From NCBI GenBank assembly GCA_943328505.2, contig CALQAH020000022.1, positions 1-35,589 of the forward strand: DNA of 35,589 nucleotides, read 5' to 3'. A model generated the notes under the pieces. The model saw only the letters and a list, made by a program, of their open reading frames with translations, was not told the origin of the DNA and did not search any database. Position numbers and translations under genes: made by a program. This document shows, piece by piece, positions 1-7,422 of this stretch; the first letter of the stretch is position 1, and each line of letters begins with the position of its first letter. Source of the DNA: Rhizobium sp. Q54. GTDB lineage: Bacteria; Bacteroidota; Bacteroidia; Flavobacteriales; Flavobacteriaceae.

Positions 1-24
1 ATATTTATCAATTATTTTTAGCAT
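1..24 (-). CDS. Start of a probable LptF/LptG (YjgP/YjgQ) family permease, cut by the window edge
   Basis: Only the first eight codons are inside the window, reading MLKIIDKY on the minus strand. The start lies 54 bases downstream of the tgt stop, in the same direction. In flavobacteria a YjgP/YjgQ (LptF/LptG) permease, part of the lipopolysaccharide export transporter, commonly follows tgt and starts with a similar basic, hydrophobic segment. The call rests on this position and eight residues only, so the frame is likely real but the identity is an inference. Confidence 0.45.
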
Positions 25-78
25 ACTTTAATTGTATTCCATTATTTGGACATCTTTAATTGAAAGATATCCTATTTA

Positions 79-1209
79 TTATAGGCGTTGACTCATATTT
101 TTGACCATCATTTCTTTCCAAACTCGAAAATCTCCTGCTAAGATATGTTTTCTAGCTTCACGAACCAACCACATATAAAATCCTAAATTATGAATTGTGG
201 CAATTTGTTTTCCTAAATATTCATTGGCTGCAAAAAGATGACGCAAATAAGCCTTAGTATACTCCGTATCAACAAAGGTATGGCCCATTTCATCTACTGG
301 TGAAAAATCGTCTTCCCACTTTTTGTTTTTGATGTTTATGGTTCCATTGGCGGTGAATAGCATCCCATTTCTTGCATTTCGTGTAGGCATTACACAATCA
401 AACATATCAATCCCTAATGCAATATTCTCAAGTATATTAATTGGCGTACCAACTCCCATTAAATAACGTGGTTTATCCTCAGGAAGAATTTCACAAACTA
501 CTTCGGTCATAGCATACATTTCTTCGGCAGGTTCACCTACTGACAAACCTCCAATTGCATTGCCTTGCTGTCCCGAATTGGCAATATATTCTGCTGATTG
601 TTGACGTAAATCTTTATAAGTACTTCCTTGAACTATTGGGAAAAAAGTTTGTTCGAAACCATATTTTGTCGGAACTTTTTCCAAATGATTGATACAACGA
701 TCCAACCAACGATGTGTCATGTGCATAGAACGCTGAGCATAACGATAGTCGCATGGATAAGGTGTACACTCATCAAAGGCCATAATAATATCTGCTCCAA
801 TGGTTCGTTGAATTTCCATTACATTTTCGGGTGTGAAAAAATGGAAAGAACCATCGATATGCGATTTAAATTTAACGCCTTCTTCTTTAATTTTTCTATT
901 TGCTGATAGTGAATATACTTGATAACCACCTGAATCGGTTAATATATTTCGATCCCAATTCATGAATTTATGTAAACCACCTGCCTTTTCTAAGATAGCT
1001 GTTTGTGGACGTAAATACAAATGATAGGTATTTCCAAGAATGATATCTGGGTTAATTTCTTCTTTTAATTCTCGTTGATGTACCCCTTTTACAGAAGCTA
1101 CTGTACCAACAGGCATGAATATTGGGGTTTCAATAACACCGTGATCTGTAGTAATTGTACCAGCACGAGCTTTAGAATTAGGGTCTTTTTGTAATAAATC
1201 GAATTTCAT
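79..1209 (-). CDS. tgt: Queuine/preQ1 tRNA-ribosyltransferase (tRNA-guanine transglycosylase)
   Basis: This enzyme swaps guanine-34 for the queuosine precursor preQ1 in tRNAs with GUN anticodons (Asp, Asn, His, Tyr). Family hallmarks are visible: TPIFMPVGTVASVKG near the N-terminus, the DSGGYQ motif with the substrate-binding Asp, GGLSVGE, YLMGVG, and DCVMPTRNARNG with the catalytic Asp. The open frame extends upstream to 1302, but the start at 1209 (MKFDLLQKD) gives 376 residues, the usual bacterial length, and lies just after a TAtcTTTG promoter element. The classical C-terminal CxCxxC-H zinc site is not obvious, as is often the case in Bacteroidetes homologues. It probably forms an operon with the permease that begins 54 bases downstream. 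Confidence 0.95.
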   Translation of the reverse strand: MKFDLLQKDPNSKARAGTITTDHGVIETPIFMPVGTVASVKGVHQRELKEEINPDIILGNTYHLYLRPQTAILEKAGGLHKFMNWDRNILTDSGGYQVYSLSANRKIKEEGVKFKSHIDGSFHFFTPENVMEIQRTIGADIIMAFDECTPYPCDYRYAQRSMHMTHRWLDRCINHLEKVPTKYGFEQTFFPIVQGSTYKDLRQQSAEYIANSGQQGNAIGGLSVGEPAEEMYAMTEVVCEILPEDKPRYLMGVGTPINILENIALGIDMFDCVMPTRNARNGMLFTANGTINIKNKKWEDDFSPVDEMGHTFVDTEYTKAYLRHLFAANEYLGKQIATIHNLGFYMWLVREARKHILAGDFRVWKEMMVKNMSQRL

Positions 1210-1227
1210 CTTAAATTTTATGGTCGA

Positions 1228-1235
1228 CAAAGATA
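1228..1235 (-). promoter_or_regulatory. Candidate promoter -7 element for tgt
   Basis: The minus strand reads TATCTTTG, matching the Bacteroidetes TAnnTTTG -7 motif, about 18 bases before the tgt ATG at 1209. No clear TTG -33 element is seen at the right distance, so confidence is limited. Confidence 0.4.
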
Positions 1236-1325
1236 AAAGATTTGAGATTTTAGTATCCGCTTTTGAGGTTTTATTTAACAGGAAATTATAAACCAATAAC
1301 ATTTAATAACTTGTCATAAAATCAT

Positions 1326-1356
1326 TTGTCACTCGCTAAAATTAGAATTACTTTTG
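1326..1356 (+). promoter_or_regulatory. Promoter for the transketolase operon
   Basis: TTG at 1326-1328 and TACTTTTG at 1349-1356 are separated by 20 bases, fitting the Bacteroidetes primary sigma factor pattern. Transcription would start near 1363, about 20 bases before the ATG at 1383. Confidence 0.6.
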
Positions 1357-1382
1357 GCTCATAATAATTTTAACTACACACA

Positions 1383-2228
1383 ATGTCTAACACACAACAA
1401 CTAAACGATTTTACAACTCAAGTACGTCGTGACATTCTTAGGATGGTTCATGCCGTAAATTCAGGACATCCAGGAGGTTCATTAGGTTGTGCTGAATTTT
1501 TTGTAGCGCTTTATCAAGAAATTCTGGACAGAAAACCTGATTTTGACATGAATGGATTTGGAGAAGATTTATTTTTTCTTTCCAATGGTCATATTTCTCC
1601 TGTTTTCTATAGTGTTTTGTCACGAAGCGGTTACTTTCCAGTAGCTGAATTGGCTACATTTAGAAAACTAAACACACGGTTACAAGGCCACCCAACAACT
1701 CATGAAGGTTTGCCTGGAGTTAGAATCGCATCAGGTTCTTTGGGACAAGGTATGTCTGTTGCCATTGGAGCAGCACAAGCCAAAAAATTGAATGGAGATA
1801 ATCATTTGATATATTCACTTCATGGTGATGGCGAATTACAAGAAGGACAAAATTGGGAAGCCATTATGTATGCTTCTGCAAAAAAAGTGGATAACTTAAT
1901 TTCGACAATTGACCTCAACGGAAAGCAAATTGACGGTTCTACTGATGAAGTTTTAGCTATGGGAAGCATCAAAGCTAAATTTGAAGCATTTGATTGGGAT
2001 GTACTTGAAATTAAAGAAGGCAACAATATAGAAGCTATTCTTGCGGGTATGAAAGATGCAAAATCAAGAACTGGAAAAGGAAAACCAGTTTGTGTTTTAT
2101 TACATACTGAAATGGGAAATGGTGTTGATTATATGATGTACAGTCATGCTTGGCATGGTAAAGCACCCAACGACGCACAATTGGAAAATGCATTAAATCA
2201 AAATGCGGAAACTTTAGGAGATTATTAA
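1383..2228 (+). CDS. Transketolase, N-terminal (thiamine diphosphate-binding) subunit
   Basis: This is the first half of a split transketolase of the non-oxidative pentose phosphate pathway, which moves two-carbon ketol units between sugar phosphates. At 281 residues it covers the thiamine diphosphate (pyrimidine-binding partner) domain only. Visible motifs are HAVNSGHPGGSLG near residues 23-35, the SLGQGMSVAIGAA segment, and the metal/diphosphate motif HGDGELQEGQNWEA, followed by DLNGKQIDG. The stop is four bases before the start of the second subunit, so the two are made together and should assemble into one enzyme. A DXS-like dehydrogenase E1 half is the main alternative, but the sequence fits the two-subunit transketolase family better. 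Confidence 0.93.
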   Translation: MSNTQQLNDFTTQVRRDILRMVHAVNSGHPGGSLGCAEFFVALYQEILDRKPDFDMNGFGEDLFFLSNGHISPVFYSVLSRSGYFPVAELATFRKLNTRLQGHPTTHEGLPGVRIASGSLGQGMSVAIGAAQAKKLNGDNHLIYSLHGDGELQEGQNWEAIMYASAKKVDNLISTIDLNGKQIDGSTDEVLAMGSIKAKFEAFDWDVLEIKEGNNIEAILAGMKDAKSRTGKGKPVCVLLHTEMGNGVDYMMYSHAWHGKAPNDAQLENALNQNAETLGDY

Positions 2229-2232
2229 AACT

Positions 2233-3186
2233 ATGAAAAAATATACCAACACAGGAAGTAAAGATACCCGTTCCGGATTTGGAGCAGGAATGACTGAATT
2301 AGGACAAAAAAATGAAAATGTTGTGGCACTTTGTGCCGATTTAATTGGTTCCTTGAAATTTGACGATTTCAAGAAAAACCATCCTGAACGTTTTTTTCAA
2401 ATTGGTATTGCAGAAGCCAATATGATTGGTATTGCAGCTGGATTAACTATTGGAGGTAAAATACCTTTTACTGGAACATTTGCTAATTTCTCAACCGGAC
2501 GAGTATATGATCAAATTCGTCAATCGGTTGCTTATTCTGATAAAAATGTGAAAATTTGTGCTTCTCATGCAGGTTTAACTTTGGGAGAAGATGGCGCCAC
2601 GCATCAAATATTAGAAGATATTGGACTGATGAAAATGTTACCAGGGATGACTGTAATCAATACTTGTGATTACAACCAAACTAAAGCAGCTACTTTAGCT
2701 ATTGCTGATCATCATGGCCCAGTTTATTTGCGTTTTGGTCGTCCAGTAGTTCCTAATTTTATGCCTTCTGATGAACCGTTTGAAATTGGAAAAGCTATCC
2801 TATTAAATGAAGGAACGGATGTAACCATTGTTGCAACAGGCCATTTAGTTTGGGAAGCATTACTAGCTGCAGAAGAATTAGAAGCAAAAGGGATTTCAGC
2901 AGAAGTAATCAATATTCACACGATAAAGCCTTTGGATGAAGCTGCAATTTTAAAATCTTTAGCAAAAACAAAATGTATAGTTACTGCTGAAGAACATAAT
3001 ATTTTAGGTGGACTTGGAGAAAGTGTCGCTAGAGTTTTGGCATTAAACATACCTTCACCTCAAGAGTTTGTAGCGGTTAATGATAGTTTTGGAGAAAGCG
3101 GAACACCTGAACAATTGATGGAAAAATACAAACTAAACAATCAAGCCATTGTTTCAGCTGTAGAAAGAGTTATAAAAAGAAAATAG
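2233..3186 (+). CDS. Transketolase, C-terminal (pyrimidine-binding) subunit
   Basis: This is the second half of the split transketolase (317 residues). It carries the pyrimidine-binding domain with the catalytic glutamate region FFQIGIAEANMIGIAAGL and the GTFANFSTGRVYDQIRQS segment. A C-terminal transketolase domain follows (VTIVATGHLVWEALLAAEEL, then EEHNILGGLGESVARVL). It works only as a complex with the upstream N-terminal subunit. Both genes share the promoter at 1326-1356, and the operon ends at the hairpin at 3211-3251. Length and motif order are normal for the split family. Confidence 0.93.
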   Translation: MKKYTNTGSKDTRSGFGAGMTELGQKNENVVALCADLIGSLKFDDFKKNHPERFFQIGIAEANMIGIAAGLTIGGKIPFTGTFANFSTGRVYDQIRQSVAYSDKNVKICASHAGLTLGEDGATHQILEDIGLMKMLPGMTVINTCDYNQTKAATLAIADHHGPVYLRFGRPVVPNFMPSDEPFEIGKAILLNEGTDVTIVATGHLVWEALLAAEELEAKGISAEVINIHTIKPLDEAAILKSLAKTKCIVTAEEHNILGGLGESVARVLALNIPSPQEFVAVNDSFGESGTPEQLMEKYKLNNQAIVSAVERVIKRK

Positions 3187-3210
3187 ATTTCTTTACAAAT
3201 AATTAAAAAC

Positions 3211-3251
3211 AAAAAACCCGTCAAGTTAGTTATTTGCCTGACGGATTTTTA
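3211..3251. terminator. Bidirectional intrinsic terminator
   Basis: CCGTCA (3218-3223) pairs with TGACGG (3239-3244), with an A-run on the left and a T-run on the right. It sits between the convergent transketolase operon and the FKBP-type gene and can serve both strands. Confidence 0.7.
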
Positions 3252-3268
3252 TGTTTTATAAACTTATT

Positions 3269-4336
3269 TTATTGACACGATGGATCTAAGTGCTTTCTCA
3301 AACGCAAAACAGAGGTATAATCGGGTGTCGATCCACAACTTGGAATTCCTTTGGTTTCATCAACATAAAGTGTTAATGGATCATCTATTAAAGCTCCATT
3401 ATACGGATAATACCGTTTTTTTAATTCTGGGTCACTCGGGTTTGTGTATGCCGTTTCTTCTTTAGTACTAACTTGATCACCGTCATCATCAACATCTAAG
3501 AAATCTGGAATTTCATCATCATCTGAATTATCTGGATTAACAACACCCTCGGCCAATACTCTTACATATCCATCGTTGTTTATATCTTCTAAATAAGAAT
3601 AAATTCCATCTCCGTCTTGATCGTTTCTTCTTATTTCATACAATTTGAAATTAAAAATTAATGGAGAATAAGCTGGAATCGAACTAATTGACGAACCGTA
3701 ATAACCTAATGCTGAAGGCAAAAACATGATTCCAGCACCAAAACCATTATAAGAAACAGACCCATCGGTATTCGAAGTATAGGTGCCTGTTTTAAAATTA
3801 GGAAAAACTTCTCCCCAACCTTTAATAGCAGTAATTAAACTTAAAAAGTTTTGAGGATTTGGAGTAGATTCGAAAGTATTAAATTTTAATTTTTCAACTT
3901 GTGTTTCAACACCATCTACTAGTTCTGTTTCATTAATTGTAAATAAATATTGTCCTTTATAGGCTGACAAAACATCATCAACATTACAGGGTGTTTCTCC
4001 AACACCTTCTGTTTGCTTTAAATAATAAACTTTATAGGTTATATCATTTTGATCCACAGTAAAATCCTTAACAAGATTAGGCATATCCCAAATAGGAGTT
4101 TGTGTACCACCATCAGGTATTTCTATGAAAGTTACATCTTGATCATCAGAAAAACCAGGGTGATTTACAATTTCTACATAATGTGTTTGAAGGAATTTTT
4201 CAATTTTAGCAATATCAGTATTATATTGTTCCGTATAATCACGTAAAGGTTCAACACTACTGCCTTCATTTCTATTACATGAAATTAGTAGAATACATGT
4301 TATAACTAAAAGTAATTTTTTAAAAAAATTATTCAT
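3269..4336 (-). CDS. FKBP-type peptidyl-prolyl isomerase lipoprotein with acidic calcium-binding repeats
   Basis: The N-terminus is a lipoprotein signal (LLISC, Cys at about residue 20). The middle of the protein has the FKBP outline: YKGQYLF, then TAIKGWGEVFPNFKTG, then GIMFLPSALGYYG, IPAYSPLIFNFKLYEI. This predicts a prolyl isomerase or chaperone anchored to the cell envelope. After it comes an Asp-rich segment (DQDGDGIYSYLED, DINNDGY, DVDDDGD) resembling thrombospondin type 3 calcium-binding repeats, which is common in Flavobacteriaceae homologues. The gene stands alone between the transketolase terminator and the divergent S4-domain gene. Whether the isomerase site is active cannot be judged by eye. 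Confidence 0.8.
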   Translation of the reverse strand: MNNFFKKLLLVITCILLISCNRNEGSSVEPLRDYTEQYNTDIAKIEKFLQTHYVEIVNHPGFSDDQDVTFIEIPDGGTQTPIWDMPNLVKDFTVDQNDITYKVYYLKQTEGVGETPCNVDDVLSAYKGQYLFTINETELVDGVETQVEKLKFNTFESTPNPQNFLSLITAIKGWGEVFPNFKTGTYTSNTDGSVSYNGFGAGIMFLPSALGYYGSSISSIPAYSPLIFNFKLYEIRRNDQDGDGIYSYLEDINNDGYVRVLAEGVVNPDNSDDDEIPDFLDVDDDGDQVSTKEETAYTNPSDPELKKRYYPYNGALIDDPLTLYVDETKGIPSCGSTPDYTSVLRLRKHLDPSCQ

Positions 4337-4349
4337 TTTTGTTTGATTT

Positions 4350-4384
4350 TTGAACGCGCAAGATACAATATTGATTTATTTTTG
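4350..4384 (+). promoter_or_regulatory. Candidate promoter for the S4-domain gene
   Basis: TATTTTTG at 4377-4384 matches the -7 motif. The nearest TTG upstream is at 4350-4352, 24 bases away, slightly long. Transcription would start near 4391, supporting the ATG at 4416. Confidence 0.4.
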
Positions 4385-4415
4385 TAAACTATTTAACGTT
4401 GATTTTAGAAAAATT

Positions 4416-4802
4416 ATGAGAGTTGATAAATATTTATGGTGTGTTCGTTATTACAAAACTAGAAACATGGTAACGGAAGCCTGTAAAAAAAATCATATTA
4501 CGGTAAATGGGCAAGTTTCAAAAGCTTCAAAAGAAGTTTTTCCAAGTGATAAAATCACCTTTAGAAAAGATCAAATTGTACATATTATAATAGTTTTGGA
4601 TGTTCCTCTCAATCGGGTTGGTGCAAAATTGGTTGATATATATCGAAAAGACGAAACACCTGCTGAATCATTTGAGCATTTAGAACTTTTAAAATTATCA
4701 AAAGAGCATTATAGAAAAACCGGAACCGGAAGACCTACCAAAAAAGATAGGCGAGATTTGGAAGATTATGGAACAGATACTAATACAACTGAAATAGAAT
4801 AA
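4416..4802 (+). CDS. S4-domain RNA-binding protein, Hsp15 (HslR) type
   Basis: This 128-residue protein begins with an S4 domain: MRVDKYLWCVRYYKTRNM, then ACKKNHITVNGQ, then PSDKITF. The S4 fold binds structured RNA. Hsp15 homologues bind stalled 50S subunits that still carry nascent peptide-tRNA and help recycle them. The tail is basic (TGTGRPTKKDRRDL), as in that family. The frame is open back to 4350, but a promoter element at 4377-4384 makes the ATG at 4416 the better start. The next gene starts 23 bases downstream and is probably cotranscribed. Confidence 0.85.
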   Translation: MRVDKYLWCVRYYKTRNMVTEACKKNHITVNGQVSKASKEVFPSDKITFRKDQIVHIIIVLDVPLNRVGAKLVDIYRKDETPAESFEHLELLKLSKEHYRKTGTGRPTKKDRRDLEDYGTDTNTTEIE

Positions 4803-4825
4803 ATCAATAATTTTAAATCTAAAAC

Positions 4826-5323
4826 ATGAACAAAAATATTATTTTAAACCATCAAGAGATAGAACATAAGATCAAACGGATAGCTTATCAAATTCACGAG
4901 ACGTTTATAGATGAAGAAGAAATTGTAATTGCTGGGATTGCAAACAATGGATTTATTTTAGCTGAAAAAATAAGTTTGGTTTTAAAATCAATTTCAAATC
5001 TTAAAATTTCACTATGTGAAGTATCAATGAATAAACAAAACCCTTTTGCAATGATAACTACTTCTATACATAAAGAGGACTATTCTAATAAAGGGTTGAT
5101 TTTAGTGGATGATGTTTTAAACTCCGGTACTACATTGGTTTATGGCGTAAAACATTTTTTAGAGGTTCCTTTAAAGAAATTCAAAACCGTTGTTTTAATT
5201 GATAGAAATCACAAAAAGTTTCCAGTAAAAGCAGATTTTAAAGGTATATCATTATCAACATCATCAAAAGAACATGTTCAAGTTGTTTTTGAAGAAAATA
5301 ATAATCATGCCTATTTAAATTAA
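4826..5323 (+). CDS. Phosphoribosyltransferase-domain protein (PyrR-like)
   Basis: A type I phosphoribosyltransferase fold is shown by the PRPP-binding loop LILVDDVLNSGTTLVYG (residues about 91-107), with two acidic residues followed by the SGTT turn. The N-terminal EEIVIAGIANNGFILAEKIS matches the first strand and loop of the fold. The 165-residue length resembles PyrR or hypoxanthine-type enzymes. The natural substrate cannot be assigned. It follows the S4-domain gene by 23 bases and overlaps the end of shikimate kinase on the other strand by nine bases, with no terminator between them. Confidence 0.8.
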   Translation: MNKNIILNHQEIEHKIKRIAYQIHETFIDEEEIVIAGIANNGFILAEKISLVLKSISNLKISLCEVSMNKQNPFAMITTSIHKEDYSNKGLILVDDVLNSGTTLVYGVKHFLEVPLKKFKTVVLIDRNHKKFPVKADFKGISLSTSSKEHVQVVFEENNNHAYLN

Positions 5324-5833
5324 TAAATAAAATATCTCGTTTACAATTTCATCAGGGCTTTTTGAATCGACTGTTACAGTGTAAGTAGCTTGATTATAAA
5401 AATAACTTCGTTCAAATAAATGTTGTGCAATAAATTCTTTGAGTTCTTTTAGGGGAATATCAGCAATTACTGGTCTCTGCGTTTTTTCTTCCAACAATCT
5501 ATTGTATAAAGTATCGATAGATGCTTGAAGATATATAGATATAACTTTTTCCGATTTTAGTAATAAATGATTATTGGAATAACATGGAGTTCCTCCTCCA
5601 GTACTAATTACAAAATCCTCATCATTCAAAATACTATTTTTAAAAATTTCATGTTCAATTTTCCTAAAATAAATTTCTCCTTTTTTTGAAAAAATTTCTA
5701 CTATAGATAATTCCATTTCATTTTCAATCAATTCATCGAGATCAAAAGACGTAATCTTTAACCTTTTGGCTAATTTAGAAGCAATTGTAGACTTACCACA
5801 ACCCATATATCCTATTAAAATTATCTTATTCAT
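5315..5833 (-). CDS. aroK: Shikimate kinase
   Basis: This enzyme phosphorylates shikimate at the 3-hydroxyl with ATP in the pathway to chorismate and aromatic amino acids. The Walker A motif GYMGCGKST is at residues 8-16. The shikimate-binding DLDE follows at about residue 32, an Arg lies in FRKIEHEIF, the GGG motif is in STGGGTPC, and a lid arginine is in EEKTQRPV. At 172 residues it has the standard length. The last nine bases overlap the tail of the convergent phosphoribosyltransferase gene. Confidence 0.95.
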   Translation of the reverse strand: MNKIILIGYMGCGKSTIASKLAKRLKITSFDLDELIENEMELSIVEIFSKKGEIYFRKIEHEIFKNSILNDEDFVISTGGGTPCYSNNHLLLKSEKVISIYLQASIDTLYNRLLEEKTQRPVIADIPLKELKEFIAQHLFERSYFYNQATYTVTVDSKSPDEIVNEIFYLLI

Positions 5834-5905
5834 AGAAATAAATCCTTATAAATTAAGGTCTTAACATACATTAATAAAAAAAGGCAAATTTAAAATAAAA
5901 TAGCT

Positions 5906-5936
5906 TTGAAAAATTAATAATAAGGTCATATATTTG
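5906..5936 (+). promoter_or_regulatory. Promoter for the tRNA cluster
   Basis: TTG at 5906-5908 and TATATTTG at 5929-5936 are 20 bases apart. The start site would be near 5943, about 18 bases before the first tRNA-Lys. Confidence 0.6.
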
Positions 5937-5960
5937 CACCCGCATTGAAGAAAGGTTATT

Positions 5961-6033
5961 GACTCGATAGCTCAGTTGGTAGAGCACATCACTTTTAATG
6001 ATGGGGTCCTGGGTTCGAGCCCCAGTCGGGTCA
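5961..6033 (+). tRNA. tRNA-Lys (anticodon TTT), copy 1
   Basis: The sequence folds as a full 73-base cloverleaf. The acceptor stem is GACTCGA with TCGGGTC (one G-T pair), the D stem GCTC/GAGC, the anticodon stem CATCA/TGATG around loop CTTTTAA, and the T stem CTGGG/CCCAG with TTCGAGC. The discriminator is A and CCA is not encoded. Confidence 0.96.
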
Positions 6034-6058
6034 CAAATTTCTTTATTCTTCTTACTAC

Positions 6059-6131
6059 GACTCGATAGCTCAGTTGGTAGAGCACATCACTTTTAATGAT
6101 GGGGTCCTGGGTTCGAGCCCCAGTCGGGTCA
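6059..6131 (+). tRNA. tRNA-Lys (anticodon TTT), copy 2
   Basis: This is base-for-base identical to the first tRNA-Lys over all 73 positions, 25 bases downstream in the same direction. It reflects a tandem duplication kept identical. Confidence 0.96.
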
Positions 6132-6133
6132 CA

Positions 6134-6166
6134 AAAAGTTGTTCGCCAAGGTGAATAACTTTTTTT
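6134..6166 (+). terminator. Hairpin with T-run between tRNA-Lys and tRNA-Leu
   Basis: AAAGTTGTTC pairs with GAATAACTTT (one G-T pair) around a short loop and is followed by a T-rich run. It looks like an intrinsic terminator, but it ends only about seven bases before tRNA-Leu, so it may be partial or a processing structure. Confidence 0.55.
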
Positions 6167-6172
6167 ATTTTA

Positions 6173-6256
6173 GGCCACGTGGAGAAATTGGTAGACTTGC
6201 CAGCTTGAGGGGCTGGTGCTCGAAAGGGCGTGTGGGTTCGAATCCCATCGTGGTCA
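6173..6256 (+). tRNA. tRNA-Leu (anticodon GAG)
   Basis: An 84-base type II tRNA. The acceptor stem GGCCACG pairs with CGTGGTC and includes one G-T pair. The anticodon stem CCAGC/GCTGG encloses loop TTGAGGG with anticodon GAG. The long variable arm TGCTCGAAAGGGCGT is typical of leucine tRNAs, and the T arm reads GTGGG-TTCGAAT-CCCAT. CCA is not encoded. Confidence 0.94.
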
Positions 6257-6266
6257 CGAATAAAAC

Positions 6267-6321
6267 AAAAAATTCATTTAAAAACATCGAATTTATTTAA
6301 ATGTTTTTAAATGAATTCTTT
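6267..6321 (+). terminator. 17-bp inverted repeat after tRNA-Leu, probable terminator
   Basis: The arm at 6271-6287 is a perfect inverse of 6301-6317, with a 13-base loop. It ends the tRNA cluster. The T-run after it is weak, so it could also act as a 3' stabilising hairpin. Confidence 0.55.
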
Positions 6322-6427
6322 GGTTTTCAAACCGGAACTTTCTGGGAAAAACGAAGTTATTTTTATTGTTATTTAATTGAAATTATAATATAGTTTGTTT
6401 CTGACTAAAAAGAAAATAATAAATTTA

Positions 6428-6456
6428 TTGAGTTCTCATTTTTTTTGTTAACTTTG
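6428..6456 (+). promoter_or_regulatory. Promoter for the MerR/CarH-like gene
   Basis: TTG at 6428-6430 and TAACTTTG at 6449-6456 are 18 bases apart, fitting the Bacteroidetes consensus. The leader to the ATG at 6478 is about 15 bases. Confidence 0.6.
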
Positions 6457-6477
6457 TTTAACTAAATAAATAAAAGA

Positions 6478-7374
6478 ATGAACAATGTTAAAAATGTTTT
6501 TAGCATAAAAGATTTGGAAAATATTTCTGGTATTAAAGCACATACTATTAGAATCTGGGAGAAAAGATACAATATTCTTGAACCTATGAGGACTGATACT
6601 AACATACGTTTGTACAATTTAGAAAATGTACAGAAGCTATTAAATATTACTTTACTTCACAATCACGGTTATAAAATCTCTAAAATATCTAAATTTTCAG
6701 AAGATAAAATTCCTGAAATTGTAAACGATATTATTTCAGACAAAAGCGTTAAACATCATGCTATCAGTGCCTTTAAGATGGCTATGATAAACTTTGATCA
6801 AACACTTTTCTTTACAACCTATAACAATTTATTGTCCGAGAAATCTTTTAGAGAAATCTTCTTTGATGTTATAATTCCATTAATGAACGAAATTGGACTT
6901 TTATGGCAAACAGATACAATAACCCCAGCGCAAGAGCACTTTATCAGTTATTTAATAAAGCAAAAAATATTAATTAATACTGAGAAACTTCAAATTATTC
7001 CGCCTACAAAGAAGGACAAGTTGTTTATTTTGTTTTTACCAATGAACGAAATTCATGAACTGGGATTAATGTATTTAAATTATGAAATCTTATCTATGGG
7101 ATATAAAACTATTTATCTTGGAGAAAGTGTCCCAACAGAAAGTTTGATTGACCTTAAAAATCATTTTGATAATATAACATTTGTCTGTTATATGACTGTA
7201 GAACCCAATAAAGAAGAAGTTATTAATTATATCAACGATATCACCATAAAAGCACTTGATGAGAGTTCTAATCTTTGGTTAATAGGCAGAATGGTTGAAT
7301 ATATTGAGCAAAAAAATATTTCAAATAAAACTTCAATGTTCCATTCTATTAAAGAATTAGTGGATAGTTTATAA
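6478..7374 (+). CDS. MerR-family regulator with cobalamin-binding domain, CarH-like
   Basis: The 298 residues show an N-terminal MerR winged helix (FSIKDLENISGIKAHTIRIWEKRY, residues about 8-31, with the WEKRY wing). A helical cap domain follows at about 85-165 and a B12-binding Rossmann-type domain from about 180. Two signatures of CarH/CarA proteins are present: W143 followed nine residues later by E153-H154 (Wx9EH), and E191-I-H193-E-L-G, the ExHxxG motif whose His coordinates cobalt. Family members bind adenosylcobalamin and repress promoters in the dark, and light breaks the cobalt-carbon bond and releases DNA. Many regulate carotenoid genes, but none lie in this window. Its target is unknown, and a light-independent B12 sensor is possible. 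Confidence 0.85.
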   Translation: MNNVKNVFSIKDLENISGIKAHTIRIWEKRYNILEPMRTDTNIRLYNLENVQKLLNITLLHNHGYKISKISKFSEDKIPEIVNDIISDKSVKHHAISAFKMAMINFDQTLFFTTYNNLLSEKSFREIFFDVIIPLMNEIGLLWQTDTITPAQEHFISYLIKQKILINTEKLQIIPPTKKDKLFILFLPMNEIHELGLMYLNYEILSMGYKTIYLGESVPTESLIDLKNHFDNITFVCYMTVEPNKEEVINYINDITIKALDESSNLWLIGRMVEYIEQKNISNKTSMFHSIKELVDSL

Positions 7375-7406
7375 AAAAAATCTCTGAAAAAACAGAGACT
7401 TTTTTA
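7375..7406. terminator. Bidirectional intrinsic terminator
   Basis: TCTCTG (7381-7386) pairs with CAGAGA (7393-7398), flanked by an A-run and a T-run. It separates the CarH-like gene from the convergent DUF4252 gene. Confidence 0.7.
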
Positions 7407-7422
7407 TAACTAATCATTTATT

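Noticed and set aside
1210..1302. Longer tgt start at 1302
   Set aside because: The extra 31 residues are not TGT-like, and a -7 promoter element lies inside the extension.
4350..4415. Longer start for the S4-domain gene
   Set aside because: The S4 domain begins at MRVDKYLW, and a promoter element lies within the extension.
5961..6131. Tandem tRNA-Lys copies as an integration site (att duplication)
   Set aside because: The repeats span the whole tRNA with only 25 bases between, and no integrase or foreign DNA lies between them.
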